Assembly (NCBI GenBank): GCA_021129815.1
Contig: JAJOKN010000081.1
Span: 1 to 31,082, forward strand
Direction of reading: 5' to 3'
From: Desulfotomaculum sp.
GTDB taxonomy: Bacteria; Bacillota; Desulfotomaculia; Desulfotomaculales; Desulfohalotomaculaceae
DNA length: 31,082 nucleotides
Positions 8,288 through 16,884 of this stretch are shown piece by piece (within the stretch, counting starts at the first letter, position 1; every line of letters begins with the position of its first letter). Under the pieces are notes generated by a model. The model was not told the origin of the DNA and searched no databases. It saw only the letters and a list, made by a program, of their open reading frames with translations. Both the position numbers and the translations under genes were made by a program.

Positions 8288-9385
8288 TTAATTATCTCTG
8301 TACAAACCCAACAGCATTTCAGCGCTTATCAAAGCTCGCTTTTTGACAGTATCTAACTTCTGTTGAATATGCTTTTTCTCCTCATTCCAATTATCGATGA
8401 TGTAATTTAGTTCGATACACATTTTTTTAAAATCACTGTTGTTTTTAACATTGCACACAGCCTTTCGCCCAATTTGTTCCAAGAATCTCTCTATCTTAGG
8501 ATCATACGATATTCCAATAACCGGAACGCCGCATGCTACAGCCATAATCAACGAATGCAATCTCATTCCAATTACTGTTTTAGCCAAACAATACACTCCT
8601 AAAAGCTGATCCACCGTGTACTCATCTTCTAGCATAAAGTATTTGCTCCGCATATCTTTCGCTACTCTACGGCATGCTGACAAATCATGCGGAAAGTGCA
8701 TAGGCAAAAACAATACTTGTCCTCCTCTTTTTGCATATTCATCGCAGCACAAAGCGAGCTCTTTATATAGAGTTTCATTTCCCTGCCAGTTGCGCACAGA
8801 TACGATCAGCATTTCTTTTTGGCTGTCCATGCCAAGCTTTTTCACTAAATCAAGCCCTTTTTTTTGTATCTTCTGTGTAATATTCACCCCTAGTACAGGA
8901 TCAGCAGTCACTGTTATGTGCTTTTTTACTCCGATACTGTGCAGTTCTTTTTTAGAACCATCATCTCTAACAGTGATAGACGAAACACAATTGTTTACAA
9001 TCGTTCTCGTCAAAAAGCGCCCTAAAGGAGTATTTATAGGCCCTATGCCATGAGCATAAAAAAACACATGTTTTTTTAGCAAATAAGCAAGCACAATGAG
9101 CGCTAAATAATATAACAGGCTCTTTATGCCAGTAACATCCTGCAGCAAACTTCCCCCGCCGCTTACAAAAACATCGCTTTTGCTGATAGCTCTGACAACT
9201 TCGCGTAAATCCCATCTGTTCACTGCCAGAACATCATACGATTTACAAGTGCTAGCAGGATCATTGGACAGCACCGTTATTTCTATATCAGGTTTTAACT
9301 TCTTCAAGCAGGAAATTATGCTGTACAGTATAGCTTCATCGCCTGCGTTGTTAAAACCATAATATCCTGATAAAACTATCTTCAT
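8288..9385 (-). CDS. csaB: CsaB polysaccharide pyruvyl transferase
   Basis: The 365-residue cytoplasmic protein has the CsaB/polysaccharide pyruvyl transferase N-terminus MKIVLSGYYGFNNAGDEAIL, a VSGGGSLLQD motif, FYAHGIGPI, and the C-terminal IGMRLHSLIMAVACGVPVIGISYDPK block. CsaB adds a ketal-linked pyruvate from phosphoenolpyruvate to a sugar of the secondary cell-wall polymer, creating the ligand of SLH domains. The ATG at 9385 follows a GGAGAG sequence and starts the conserved region directly; an in-frame TTG at 9406 would add seven unsupported residues. It lies 33 bp after the DUF5693 gene, and an SLH protease gene lies in the same cluster, which supports the role. Confidence 0.93.
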   Translation of the reverse strand: MKIVLSGYYGFNNAGDEAILYSIISCLKKLKPDIEITVLSNDPASTCKSYDVLAVNRWDLREVVRAISKSDVFVSGGGSLLQDVTGIKSLLYYLALIVLAYLLKKHVFFYAHGIGPINTPLGRFLTRTIVNNCVSSITVRDDGSKKELHSIGVKKHITVTADPVLGVNITQKIQKKGLDLVKKLGMDSQKEMLIVSVRNWQGNETLYKELALCCDEYAKRGGQVLFLPMHFPHDLSACRRVAKDMRSKYFMLEDEYTVDQLLGVYCLAKTVIGMRLHSLIMAVACGVPVIGISYDPKIERFLEQIGRKAVCNVKNNSDFKKMCIELNYIIDNWNEEKKHIQQKLDTVKKRALISAEMLLGLYRDN

Positions 9386-9418
9386 CAAAAATTTGCTCTC
9401 CAGCAATAAGTTTTTTCT

Positions 9419-11467
9419 TTAATTATCATTTACAAAGGTAAAGCGCTTATAAACTCTTTTAATAAAACCACAAATCAATATAGCCAGTACCCCTATTACT
9501 ACACCTAATATCAAGCCGTTTAACGTTCTTTCAAATGAAACCACAAGAGGTGTATGCAGATGAGCAAAAGTATTCACCAATGATATCTGACCAATCGTTC
9601 CCAATATAACAAGAGGCAAATACCAGTTGTGCTTGTAACCATAATACAGCAGTAATATAATCGCAGGATGCCCCAATAAAAATTCCTTTGTGCGCGGACG
9701 CACCCCAAGTACAGCATCTAGCGCGCTTCTCATCTGAAGCTCTAATTGCGAAATCGCCATTCCCTCATTGCCTGTCCTGATCAAATACACCGCTAATGCA
9801 ACAAAAACAAACGCACCTACAACACACACGCCGAGTACAAGCGGCTTGTTCCACAGATTGCACACCTTTTCATACAAGTTTTTTCCTCGAGTTCCTCTGT
9901 AAGCAAATACCAACAGCACTATGATAAGCGGCATCAAATGCGCAAGCTTGACACCTGCAAATTGATCTAGCTTCAGCATAAAATCTGTGCCAACAAGCAA
10001 CCCCGCCATAAAAAGAGCGCCCATCAGCGAACACAAGGTAATCAAAAGGAGTTTCAATATAGACTTACAAATCGAACTTTTATTGCTGTCTACAAATAAT
10101 ATTACTGCTAATGTCGGGAACACTATCGCTGAGATAAAAGCCATCAACTTACAAGCTTCTCTTGGAATCAAAAACAACATAAAAGCCCACAAAAAAATCA
10201 CAAAAACGCCGCAAAAAAGCGCTAAGAATTTGTTCTTCAGAAATTTATTCAATAAATGCTTGTTGCAAAGCTTAAAGCACAAAAGCGCTGCGCCTGCAAT
10301 GGTTGAAATCCCTATCAAAAATGCAATGTAAATGTTGTTGTTCACATTTGGCAGTGTGCTCGCCTTTCCTATCGTAAGTCCTGAATTTTCGAGCTTTTGT
10401 TTTAAACTCTTCAAAAATTCGCTGTTAAATTCAAGCACATCTTGTGCTAAATATGCACTAAATGGTCTTATGAAAAGCACGCGATGGTTTCTCTCAACTG
10501 CTGCAAGCTCATATCTTTCAAGCGCTGCGTTTGGAGTATATCTGTGCATTTCTCTTGGCGAAATTGTATGAAGTCTTACCACATTGTTATTGAGCAAATA
10601 TGCAAGTTCGTTAAATCCCTTTTGTGAGAAAAATTCTATAGCAACTATAGGCACTTCTCTTTCATCATTGATTTTTTCTATAGCCGCTGCAACATCTGTG
10701 AGCAGCTTTTCATTTGTGCCTACGATTATGTGATCATTGAACAATATTCCAGACAAGCTTTTTATTTCTTTGATATCAACAAAAACACTGTAGATGCTTT
10801 TTTTATCCGCATTTGGCCAGCTGCGAACTTGTACCATGGTGCTTAGCCCAATATGCTCTACATTTGATACTATATGCCTTTTTGGAAACCCAAGCCCAAT
10901 TTGTCTTAACATAGGCTTGCTGACAGGCACTGATATTACATACAAGTCACCCACAAAAAAATAACTAGTTCTAGGCACTTTTGCTTCTAGCTGTGCGTGT
11001 AAACGCTTAAAAGTTTCTTTGTCATAACATATAAAATACGTGCAGTCTTTATGAGGGTACGCATGGCGAAAAATGTGGTTATTTCTTTTATGCATGTACT
11101 CTTCCAAACCTTGCTGTACTAGTATGTTTTTCCAATCCTCTTCATTCGGCAGCTCATCGGTGCTTATTTTTAACATAAGCTCATTTTTGCTGTAAACCAC
11201 AACCGGTTCATATCTTTCAACATCATCTATCGTCATTTCCTTAAACAAAACTGTTGTAAGTCCACTTTCTTTTAAAACTTCTAACACTTCTCTTACAGAT
11301 TTTCCAGTAAGAGAACTGATGTTGACTATGTCGCTGTATTCCATCATCAGCTCCACATTTTTAAAATCTCTCTCCAGCACATACCTGTTCCAGTACAGCA
11401 CATGTGTGGAAGCCAGCACGCCAACTGCAAGCAACACAGCTATCAATGCTTTTAATCGAACACACAA
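9419..11467 (-). CDS. DUF5693 family polytopic membrane protein
   Basis: The 682-residue protein has one N-terminal membrane segment (about 7-25), then a soluble, probably extracytoplasmic region of about 350 residues, then some eight to nine membrane segments between about 376 and 672. The soluble part has an early TGKSVREVLEVLKESGLTT stretch and an IEFFSQKGFNELAYLLN stretch, matching what I recall of DUF5693 proteins, which often sit beside csaB. The start is a TTG with an AAAGG site about 12 bases upstream; the hydrophobic N-terminus begins immediately, so the call is reasonable. The product has no known activity. Its position just before csaB and its topology suggest a part in wall-polymer export or modification (inference only). 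Confidence 0.75.
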   Translation of the reverse strand: MCVRLKALIAVLLAVGVLASTHVLYWNRYVLERDFKNVELMMEYSDIVNISSLTGKSVREVLEVLKESGLTTVLFKEMTIDDVERYEPVVVYSKNELMLKISTDELPNEEDWKNILVQQGLEEYMHKRNNHIFRHAYPHKDCTYFICYDKETFKRLHAQLEAKVPRTSYFFVGDLYVISVPVSKPMLRQIGLGFPKRHIVSNVEHIGLSTMVQVRSWPNADKKSIYSVFVDIKEIKSLSGILFNDHIIVGTNEKLLTDVAAAIEKINDEREVPIVAIEFFSQKGFNELAYLLNNNVVRLHTISPREMHRYTPNAALERYELAAVERNHRVLFIRPFSAYLAQDVLEFNSEFLKSLKQKLENSGLTIGKASTLPNVNNNIYIAFLIGISTIAGAALLCFKLCNKHLLNKFLKNKFLALFCGVFVIFLWAFMLFLIPREACKLMAFISAIVFPTLAVILFVDSNKSSICKSILKLLLITLCSLMGALFMAGLLVGTDFMLKLDQFAGVKLAHLMPLIIVLLVFAYRGTRGKNLYEKVCNLWNKPLVLGVCVVGAFVFVALAVYLIRTGNEGMAISQLELQMRSALDAVLGVRPRTKEFLLGHPAIILLLYYGYKHNWYLPLVILGTIGQISLVNTFAHLHTPLVVSFERTLNGLILGVVIGVLAILICGFIKRVYKRFTFVNDN

Positions 11468-11533
11468 TTTATATCACAGCCTTTTAACTCATTATAAAAT
11501 ATGTCTTCCACAGAATCTCAAAAACTTAAAAAA

Positions 11534-13414
11534 TCAAGAATTGTTCAACATCGTTATAAAATCTTTCATCATCATATAAGCTGCTCCACGAGTGATAAAT
11601 CCTTGTTCTTCTATTTTGTCAAGCACTAAAGGACTAAACAGCTCATTTTGCATAAAATATTCATAAGCTTCTCTTTGGCTCATATCCATACTCATACATC
11701 TGGCAAACATATAAGCTACATCATCTAAAGTCAAAGCATTTCCTTCCACTGATAGCTTTGGAATATCAACCTCTTCTGGGCCTGCCAATTTTATTAGACC
11801 TATGAGCGCATTTATAAATCGCTCTTCTGAAATCTCATCATCCAGCTTATAATCGTTTTCATATCCTCCACACGCCAGTGCATATCGCCTTACAAATTTC
11901 AAGCCCTCATAAGCCCAGTGTTTGGTTTCCGGCGCCTCATAATAAAAAGGCTTTATCTCCATTCCTTGATCATTAAGCATGTTTTGAAGTTCCTTTATCA
12001 ATTTCAAATCCTTGCTCAATTCCCTCACTGTTATACCGTTTTCTATTGCAAGCGCAGCAGCTGCTCCCGCTGCCTGCCCACATGCCATGCCTACAGGAAT
12101 GACGCGCGCGCTGCCATGTGCTAAAGGATCAAAACCTGCAGAACGCCCTACCACAAGCAAATTTTCAGCTCCTAAAGGTACAAGACTCCTAAAAGGTATT
12201 GCATACTGCTTTGGATTTCCCACTATAGTTCCTCTAAAGTTTTTATCAATAGCTTGTATATCCACTGGATAAGAACCATAAGCAATAGCATCTGGAAAAT
12301 CTCTGTTTTCTAATACATCATCTATTGTAAGCTCATATTCAGCATCTATAAGGCGAGACATGCGCACATACAGCTCTGGTGCAACTCCTGCAAGTTCTAC
12401 ATCCTCCATTCCCGGTATGTTTTTTCTTAGGAATTCTACGATATGATCGAGCTCTTTTATTGCAAGCTCCCGCGCTTCCATGCGTGCTCTTTCATCTAGA
12501 GGATTCACACCATAAACATGTAGCGCGTTCACCAGCACCGTGCCATCATTTTGTCTTCCCATATTCAAGCCGCGTATTCCAACACGATCGCTGGTGGGTT
12601 CATACTTTGACATTACATTTCCAAATCCCCAAGCGCTGACAGCATTTATTCCAGAACGATAGCCGTTCAATCGTTCTGACGCGAGAGCTTTGCCTATGCC
12701 ATACCACCAATCCCACCAAGAGATCCCTGAGAGTTTAAATACAAGTGTCACTGCTACGTATCTATCTTTATAGCCTATATCTTCAAACGTCATGCTGTAC
12801 GGCACACCACAAGCTGCAGCAATATCCGCATCCTGTGTAGCATCTATGACTAATTTTGATTTAAACAAGCGTTCATTTCCGTTCTGATCAATTGCTTTTA
12901 TGCCATTTAAAACAACATTCTTATCGCTTTGTTTCACAAAAAGCGGCTCTATTCTCTTTGCATTCAACATTACATCCAGCTTATCTTCCTCTTCCACCAA
13001 TCTGTTAAATACATTTACCGCAGTTGCGACATCAAAGGAATCACCTTCTACCTGCTCAAAAAATTCTAAAAATATCCCTTTATTCAATATTTCACCATCA
13101 GGAGAGTAGTTCATATCGATAGTGTTGAGCCACCCGAGCGTCATAAGTCCACCCAATATGGGTCGTTTATCTATTAAAAGCACATGTAAACCATTTCGTG
13201 CAGCAGAAACAGCAGCTGCAATGCCTTCTGGATCACTCCCTACAACTATAACATCATAATGATTTCTTGTAACTTCTGGTTTGTTTGGGGGTTTTATTGC
13301 TGCTTTAGAAGAAGAGCAGTTAACAGTTAGATATGTTATGCTAATACATAGTGCTATAATCACTGTTAAAAACACTGCTAATTTAAAATAGCTTTTTCTC
13401 ATTTTTACTAACAA
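11534..13414 (-). CDS. exported FAD-dependent oxidoreductase with SLH-like C-terminal repeats
   Basis: The 626-residue protein resembles the FAD_oxidored (PF12831-type) family. A signal sequence or membrane anchor spans about residues 10-32. The Rossmann entry is YDVIVVGSDPEGIAAA (52-67), where the second glycine of the usual GxGxxG is Asp61; RPILGGLMTLGWLN follows, then late flavin-binding segments LVVGRSAGFDPLAHGSARV and GMACGQAAGAAAAL. From about 498 (KHWAYEGLKFVRRYAL) to the end, segments resemble degenerate SLH repeats; the last contains FITRGAAYMMMKDFI. The start is the TTG at 13414, four bases after AAGGAG; an ATG 12 bases downstream is the alternative. Cys33 follows LTVN, not a canonical lipobox. 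Substrate unknown. The context suggests a wall-associated enzyme. Confidence 0.82.
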   Translation of the reverse strand: MLVKMRKSYFKLAVFLTVIIALCISITYLTVNCSSSKAAIKPPNKPEVTRNHYDVIVVGSDPEGIAAAVSAARNGLHVLLIDKRPILGGLMTLGWLNTIDMNYSPDGEILNKGIFLEFFEQVEGDSFDVATAVNVFNRLVEEEDKLDVMLNAKRIEPLFVKQSDKNVVLNGIKAIDQNGNERLFKSKLVIDATQDADIAAACGVPYSMTFEDIGYKDRYVAVTLVFKLSGISWWDWWYGIGKALASERLNGYRSGINAVSAWGFGNVMSKYEPTSDRVGIRGLNMGRQNDGTVLVNALHVYGVNPLDERARMEARELAIKELDHIVEFLRKNIPGMEDVELAGVAPELYVRMSRLIDAEYELTIDDVLENRDFPDAIAYGSYPVDIQAIDKNFRGTIVGNPKQYAIPFRSLVPLGAENLLVVGRSAGFDPLAHGSARVIPVGMACGQAAGAAAALAIENGITVRELSKDLKLIKELQNMLNDQGMEIKPFYYEAPETKHWAYEGLKFVRRYALACGGYENDYKLDDEISEERFINALIGLIKLAGPEEVDIPKLSVEGNALTLDDVAYMFARCMSMDMSQREAYEYFMQNELFSPLVLDKIEEQGFITRGAAYMMMKDFITMLNNS

Positions 13415-13464
13415 ATCACTCCTTGTACTTTTTTAATGCAGCTAATATTGTAGATTTTAGTTAA

Positions 13465-13905
13465 TCAATAGCTGATCTCTATCTTCCCTCTGTACATTAT
13501 ATAGAGAGTTGTCTTAGCCTTTAAACCTCTCCCATCGCTTCTAGGAAACACCAACATGTTGTTGCGCGGCACAGCTTGCCCATCAAATACATTTCCTCCA
13601 TCTGTAACATTTAATATTCCGTTAGCAGTAGGATCTATACAAACAGCTTTGCCTGAACGCAGCACCAGTTCTGTACCTGCAAAACCTATAACAGTACCTC
13701 CAGCCTCTACTCTTACTATTTTCCACTGCGAAACATCTATCTCTATTTCGCTAAGCCTGTCGCTTATGTATCGCTCTACAAAGCTCCTTGTTACAAGAGG
13801 ATCAGAAGCACTCCCGGGATCTCCACTTCCCGTTGCCCAAACAAAACCTCCGTATGCAAGCAATGCAAACAAAAGCACCCCTAATGCTATTATTCTTTTC
13901 ACCAT
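13465..13905 (-). CDS. small exported protein of unknown function
   Basis: The 146-residue protein has a clear signal peptide (about 1-25, ending VWATGSGD). The mature part opens with SGDPGSASDPLVTRSFVERY and a short predicted helix, then a beta-rich domain with many glycines and valines (VEAGGTVIGFAGTELVLRSG, ILNVTDGGNVFDGQAVPRNN) and a C-terminal MYRGKIEISY. It looks like a small beta-barrel or jelly-roll secreted domain. The ATG is well supported by GGAG seven bases upstream. I do not recognise a named family, although the GDPGSxSDPLVT start seems familiar from exported proteins of other Clostridia. It lies between the DUF4127 gene and the FAD oxidoreductase gene in a tight same-strand run, so a shared surface function is plausible. 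Confidence 0.8.
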   Translation of the reverse strand: MVKRIIALGVLLFALLAYGGFVWATGSGDPGSASDPLVTRSFVERYISDRLSEIEIDVSQWKIVRVEAGGTVIGFAGTELVLRSGKAVCIDPTANGILNVTDGGNVFDGQAVPRNNMLVFPRSDGRGLKAKTTLYIMYRGKIEISY

Positions 13906-13948
13906 AAAACAACTCCTTTTTTGGTAGAGTAAAAAACTTTTTTATTCA

Positions 13949-15493
13949 CTAACGTACAACTTCAATATCAACTTCAAAAGTTCTATCAAATGGAAAATCT
14001 ATCTTTATATCTTTTATACAAAAACACTTCATATGTCTATTAGCAAATTTAAGCAGTTCATTTTTTGTTTTTTCCTTTACAACATCTATCTTGTCTTTTG
14101 GTAATGCATTTCTATTAAACCCCATGCTTTCAACAAATTCATTTATTTTGCTTCGCACATTAGCTTGATATGCCCAGTCATCCAAAAACCGTTCCAATAT
14201 CATTTTCTGCATATGCAGTTCAGGCATGTCTTTTGCAAGCACAGCTTGACAAATAGCATAACCAATAGTATTTCCCGCTGTATTCCACCCTGCATAAGCA
14301 GTCAAATCATCCAACAAATTTTCTCTTGCTAACGCAAACATCAAATCATTGTCTGCACCATTTGGAAAAGCAACATCTGCAACAGCTATTTTATATCCTT
14401 TGTTTAAATAATCTTCTATTATATTGACTTTGAAGTCTTCGACATTTAAGGAATTTTTATTCGGCAGATGAGTATTTACAATCAACACTAAATCTGCATC
14501 GTCTATATTCTCTGCTCTTATGCATCCTGCTGCGCTGATATGCGCATTTACATTATCACTTAGCGTTTGATCTTCATACAATGCTATTTCTTTAGCAGCT
14601 GAATTATCGAAAAAATATACATAAACAGATGGTGATTCGTTTTTCCATTCATTAAAAGCTCTTGTCAAGAGCACTAACCCTACCTCATCTGCACCAGAAA
14701 ACGTGACAAATTGATCATCGCTGAGGCAGCCAGCGCTTTCAAGCAACGCTTTTAATTCTATGCTTGACTGTGAATACTTTGCAGTGTCATCTCTGCATAA
14801 AACAAAATAATCTATCAAATTTTCTTTTGTCTTTTCTATTAAGCTCATATTTACATCAAAATTTTTATTTCTGCGACTTATCCAATCGTGAAATATCACA
14901 TCCGGAACTTTTTTCAATAAACCTTTCAATTGCTGTTTTTCTTCCACTGACAACCCTTCTAATTGTTTCTTGTTGTAAAGAGCAGTTATTTTAAATATTT
15001 CATCTCCAAATATTTTATAATAACCCGGTTCAGCTGTGCTACCTCCCATCCTAGGCGTTCGCATAACAGTGCTGAAGACATATATCTTGCTGCTTGAAGC
15101 AATTGATCTCAATTTATCAAAATTAGATAACCTAAAATCTATTGTGTTTTGTGTTAAATGATGCAATCTAGACGCGGTTAAACTTCCATAAATTAAAGTA
15201 TCAGCAGACAGCACAATATAATCAGCTTGTGAGCAGTTGTCAAATACCCAATTCCATATAGCATCAACATTTGCAGGAACATTTTTTCGAGGTAAATACT
15301 CTTTAGGTGGAACCAAAAGTTCTACTTGTTGCAATCCTTCAAAAGTTCTTATAACATAACTCAAATTAACCGGTCTTTCATCTAAAGGCACATATAATAT
15401 TTTAACTTTTTGTGCTTGTAAAGAAGATGATTTACAAATAATCAATAAAAATATTACTAATAAGAACAGTACAGCTCTAGCTGGTATTTTCAA
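13949..15493 (-). CDS. DUF4127 family exported protein
   Basis: The 514-residue protein has an N-terminal signal peptide (about 5-27) followed by ILYVPLDERPVNLSY, the DERPxN motif that marks DUF4127 proteins, and later ADYIVLSADTLIYGSLTASR, STVMRTPRMGG, SGADEVGLVLLTRA and VADVAFPNGADN. These conserved Asp, Arg and Ser/Gly motifs look like an enzyme active site, but no activity is established to my knowledge. The start is a TTG with an AGGAAG site seven bases upstream; the nearby ATG is out of frame and soon stops. It lies 84 bp after the LCP gene and 43 bp before the small exported protein. Extracytoplasmic location is inferred from the signal sequence. Confidence 0.82.
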   Translation of the reverse strand: MKIPARAVLFLLVIFLLIICKSSSLQAQKVKILYVPLDERPVNLSYVIRTFEGLQQVELLVPPKEYLPRKNVPANVDAIWNWVFDNCSQADYIVLSADTLIYGSLTASRLHHLTQNTIDFRLSNFDKLRSIASSSKIYVFSTVMRTPRMGGSTAEPGYYKIFGDEIFKITALYNKKQLEGLSVEEKQQLKGLLKKVPDVIFHDWISRRNKNFDVNMSLIEKTKENLIDYFVLCRDDTAKYSQSSIELKALLESAGCLSDDQFVTFSGADEVGLVLLTRAFNEWKNESPSVYVYFFDNSAAKEIALYEDQTLSDNVNAHISAAGCIRAENIDDADLVLIVNTHLPNKNSLNVEDFKVNIIEDYLNKGYKIAVADVAFPNGADNDLMFALARENLLDDLTAYAGWNTAGNTIGYAICQAVLAKDMPELHMQKMILERFLDDWAYQANVRSKINEFVESMGFNRNALPKDKIDVVKEKTKNELLKFANRHMKCFCIKDIKIDFPFDRTFEVDIEVVR

Positions 15494-15577
15494 TTTTCAT
15501 CTTCCTAATGAATTTTTTAAAAATATATACAAACATTAATGCCCATACTATTACTCTAAAGTTCCACAATACACTTC

Positions 15578-16786
15578 TTAACTAGTAGGTATCGGTATCC
15601 AACCCTCTTCATCTGCCATTGCATCATTTACATCGCTTTCGATATTAATCTCTTCATTGCTCGTAACGTTACCTACTTCTGTATTGCTTACATTATCAAC
15701 ATTGCTTGAGCTCTGAACTTCATTAGCATCCACATTGATATTATCATTAGCATTTTGACTTTCTTCAGCTTCTCTAGATTCTTTTAAGTTTTCTTTATTA
15801 TCTTCCGCTAACTGCTCGTTTTTTTCATCTTTTTTATTATTCTGTATGATCGTATGTCCTTGTACCACATCAACAGTTTCTCCTCTAAATAGCGCCATCA
15901 CTGCTTCATTTGCTTTTTTAGGATCCACATACCAATAGCTTATGCCATCTATCTCCGCAAATCTACCCGGCAGCGTTTGCGATACTATCTCTACATTTTT
16001 AAAATTCTGAGCAGCTTTTGCAAGCTTTATCATCTGTACTATTCCCAAATTAGTATCTATCGCATCATTTATGCTAGGAATTAAATTGTGCAGCTTGGTG
16101 ACAGTAGAAGGTTGCAATATCTTTTTTGCCAGAGCTTTAAAAAATTCCTGCTGATGCATAGTACGGTCAATATCTCCATTTGGATATCCCCTAAATCGTA
16201 TGAATTGCAATGCTTTATCACCATCTAATAGTTGTTCTCCTTTTTTAAGATCTATTAGCGTTCCATCAGCAGGGTCATAATAATACATATCTTGAGGAAC
16301 ATAAAATTTTACTCCGCCAACTGCATCAACAATTTTTTTAAATCCTTCAAAGTTGGTCAACACATAATAATCAACAGGAACACCCAGCAAGTCACTAACT
16401 ATTTTACTTACAAGTTCAGGTCCTACATACACAACTGCTTCATTTATTTTTCTAAATCCATGACCAGGAATATTCACTCTGGTATCTCGTGGAATGGACA
16501 TAACAGCAAGACGTTTATTTTCTGGATCAAAGCTCACGAACATTATAGTATCAGTTCGTGAAGATTTTTCACATGGCCTTGCATCCATTCCAAGCAATAA
16601 AAAACTTATTCTATTTTTTATGATAACTTCTTCTTTACTTACATCTATAGCACTTGCTTCTTTTTCAATATGCTTTGGAAACAAAAATTTACTAGCTAAT
16701 AAGTAAGTGCTAAAAAATAATACCGCTAATAAAACACAAAAAACAATAAGCGGCAATTTTCTTTTTAACCGGATTTTCTTTGCCAT
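15578..16786 (-). CDS. LytR-CpsA-Psr (LCP) family wall-polymer transferase
   Basis: The 402-residue protein has a short basic cytoplasmic start, one membrane segment (about 11-32) and an extracytoplasmic LCP domain (about 58-290). Conserved residues seen are Arg77 and Asp79 (SSRTDTIMF), Arg100, Asp101 and Arg103 (IPRDTRV), and the FRGYPNGDIDRTMHQQEFF block that contributes polyprenyl-phosphate contacts. LCP enzymes move lipid-linked anionic polymers onto peptidoglycan or onto proteins. The last roughly 80 residues are a low-complexity Asn/Asp/Glu/Ser tail, probably disordered and exposed. The ATG follows an AGGGG site six bases upstream. A candidate promoter and an 11-bp tandem repeat lie in the leader. 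Adjacent to the CapD-type dehydratase gene, it likely attaches the cluster's polymer. Confidence 0.92.
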   Translation of the reverse strand: MAKKIRLKRKLPLIVFCVLLAVLFFSTYLLASKFLFPKHIEKEASAIDVSKEEVIIKNRISFLLLGMDARPCEKSSRTDTIMFVSFDPENKRLAVMSIPRDTRVNIPGHGFRKINEAVVYVGPELVSKIVSDLLGVPVDYYVLTNFEGFKKIVDAVGGVKFYVPQDMYYYDPADGTLIDLKKGEQLLDGDKALQFIRFRGYPNGDIDRTMHQQEFFKALAKKILQPSTVTKLHNLIPSINDAIDTNLGIVQMIKLAKAAQNFKNVEIVSQTLPGRFAEIDGISYWYVDPKKANEAVMALFRGETVDVVQGHTIIQNNKKDEKNEQLAEDNKENLKESREAEESQNANDNINVDANEVQSSSNVDNVSNTEVGNVTSNEEINIESDVNDAMADEEGWIPIPTS

Positions 16787-16806
16787 ACCAATGCCCCTTT
16801 ATTTTT

Positions 16807-16828
16807 ATAAGCTAAATATAAGCTAAAT
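16807..16828. repeat. perfect tandem repeat of an 11-bp unit
   Basis: Plus-strand ATAAGCTAAAT occurs twice, head to tail, with no mismatch, between the candidate promoter (16855-16883) and the LCP start at 16786. Eleven bases is about one helical turn, so both copies present the same DNA face, as expected for a tandem binding site. A chance duplication in AT-rich DNA is the alternative. Confidence 0.6.
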
Positions 16829-16854
16829 AACAATCAAGTAATTTAACAACCTTA

Positions 16855-16883
16855 ATTTTATCGCAAGTTTTTCCTTAATTCAA
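16855..16883 (-). promoter_or_regulatory. candidate sigma-A promoter for the LCP-to-wall-polymer genes
   Basis: On the minus strand, TTGAAT (-35, 16883-16878) and TAAAAT (-10, 16860-16855) are separated by exactly 17 bp, immediately after the stop codon of the CapD-type gene. Matches to consensus are 4/6 and 5/6. It would allow the LCP gene and those after it to be expressed separately from the upstream dehydratase gene. Confidence 0.4.
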
Positions 16884-16884
16884 C

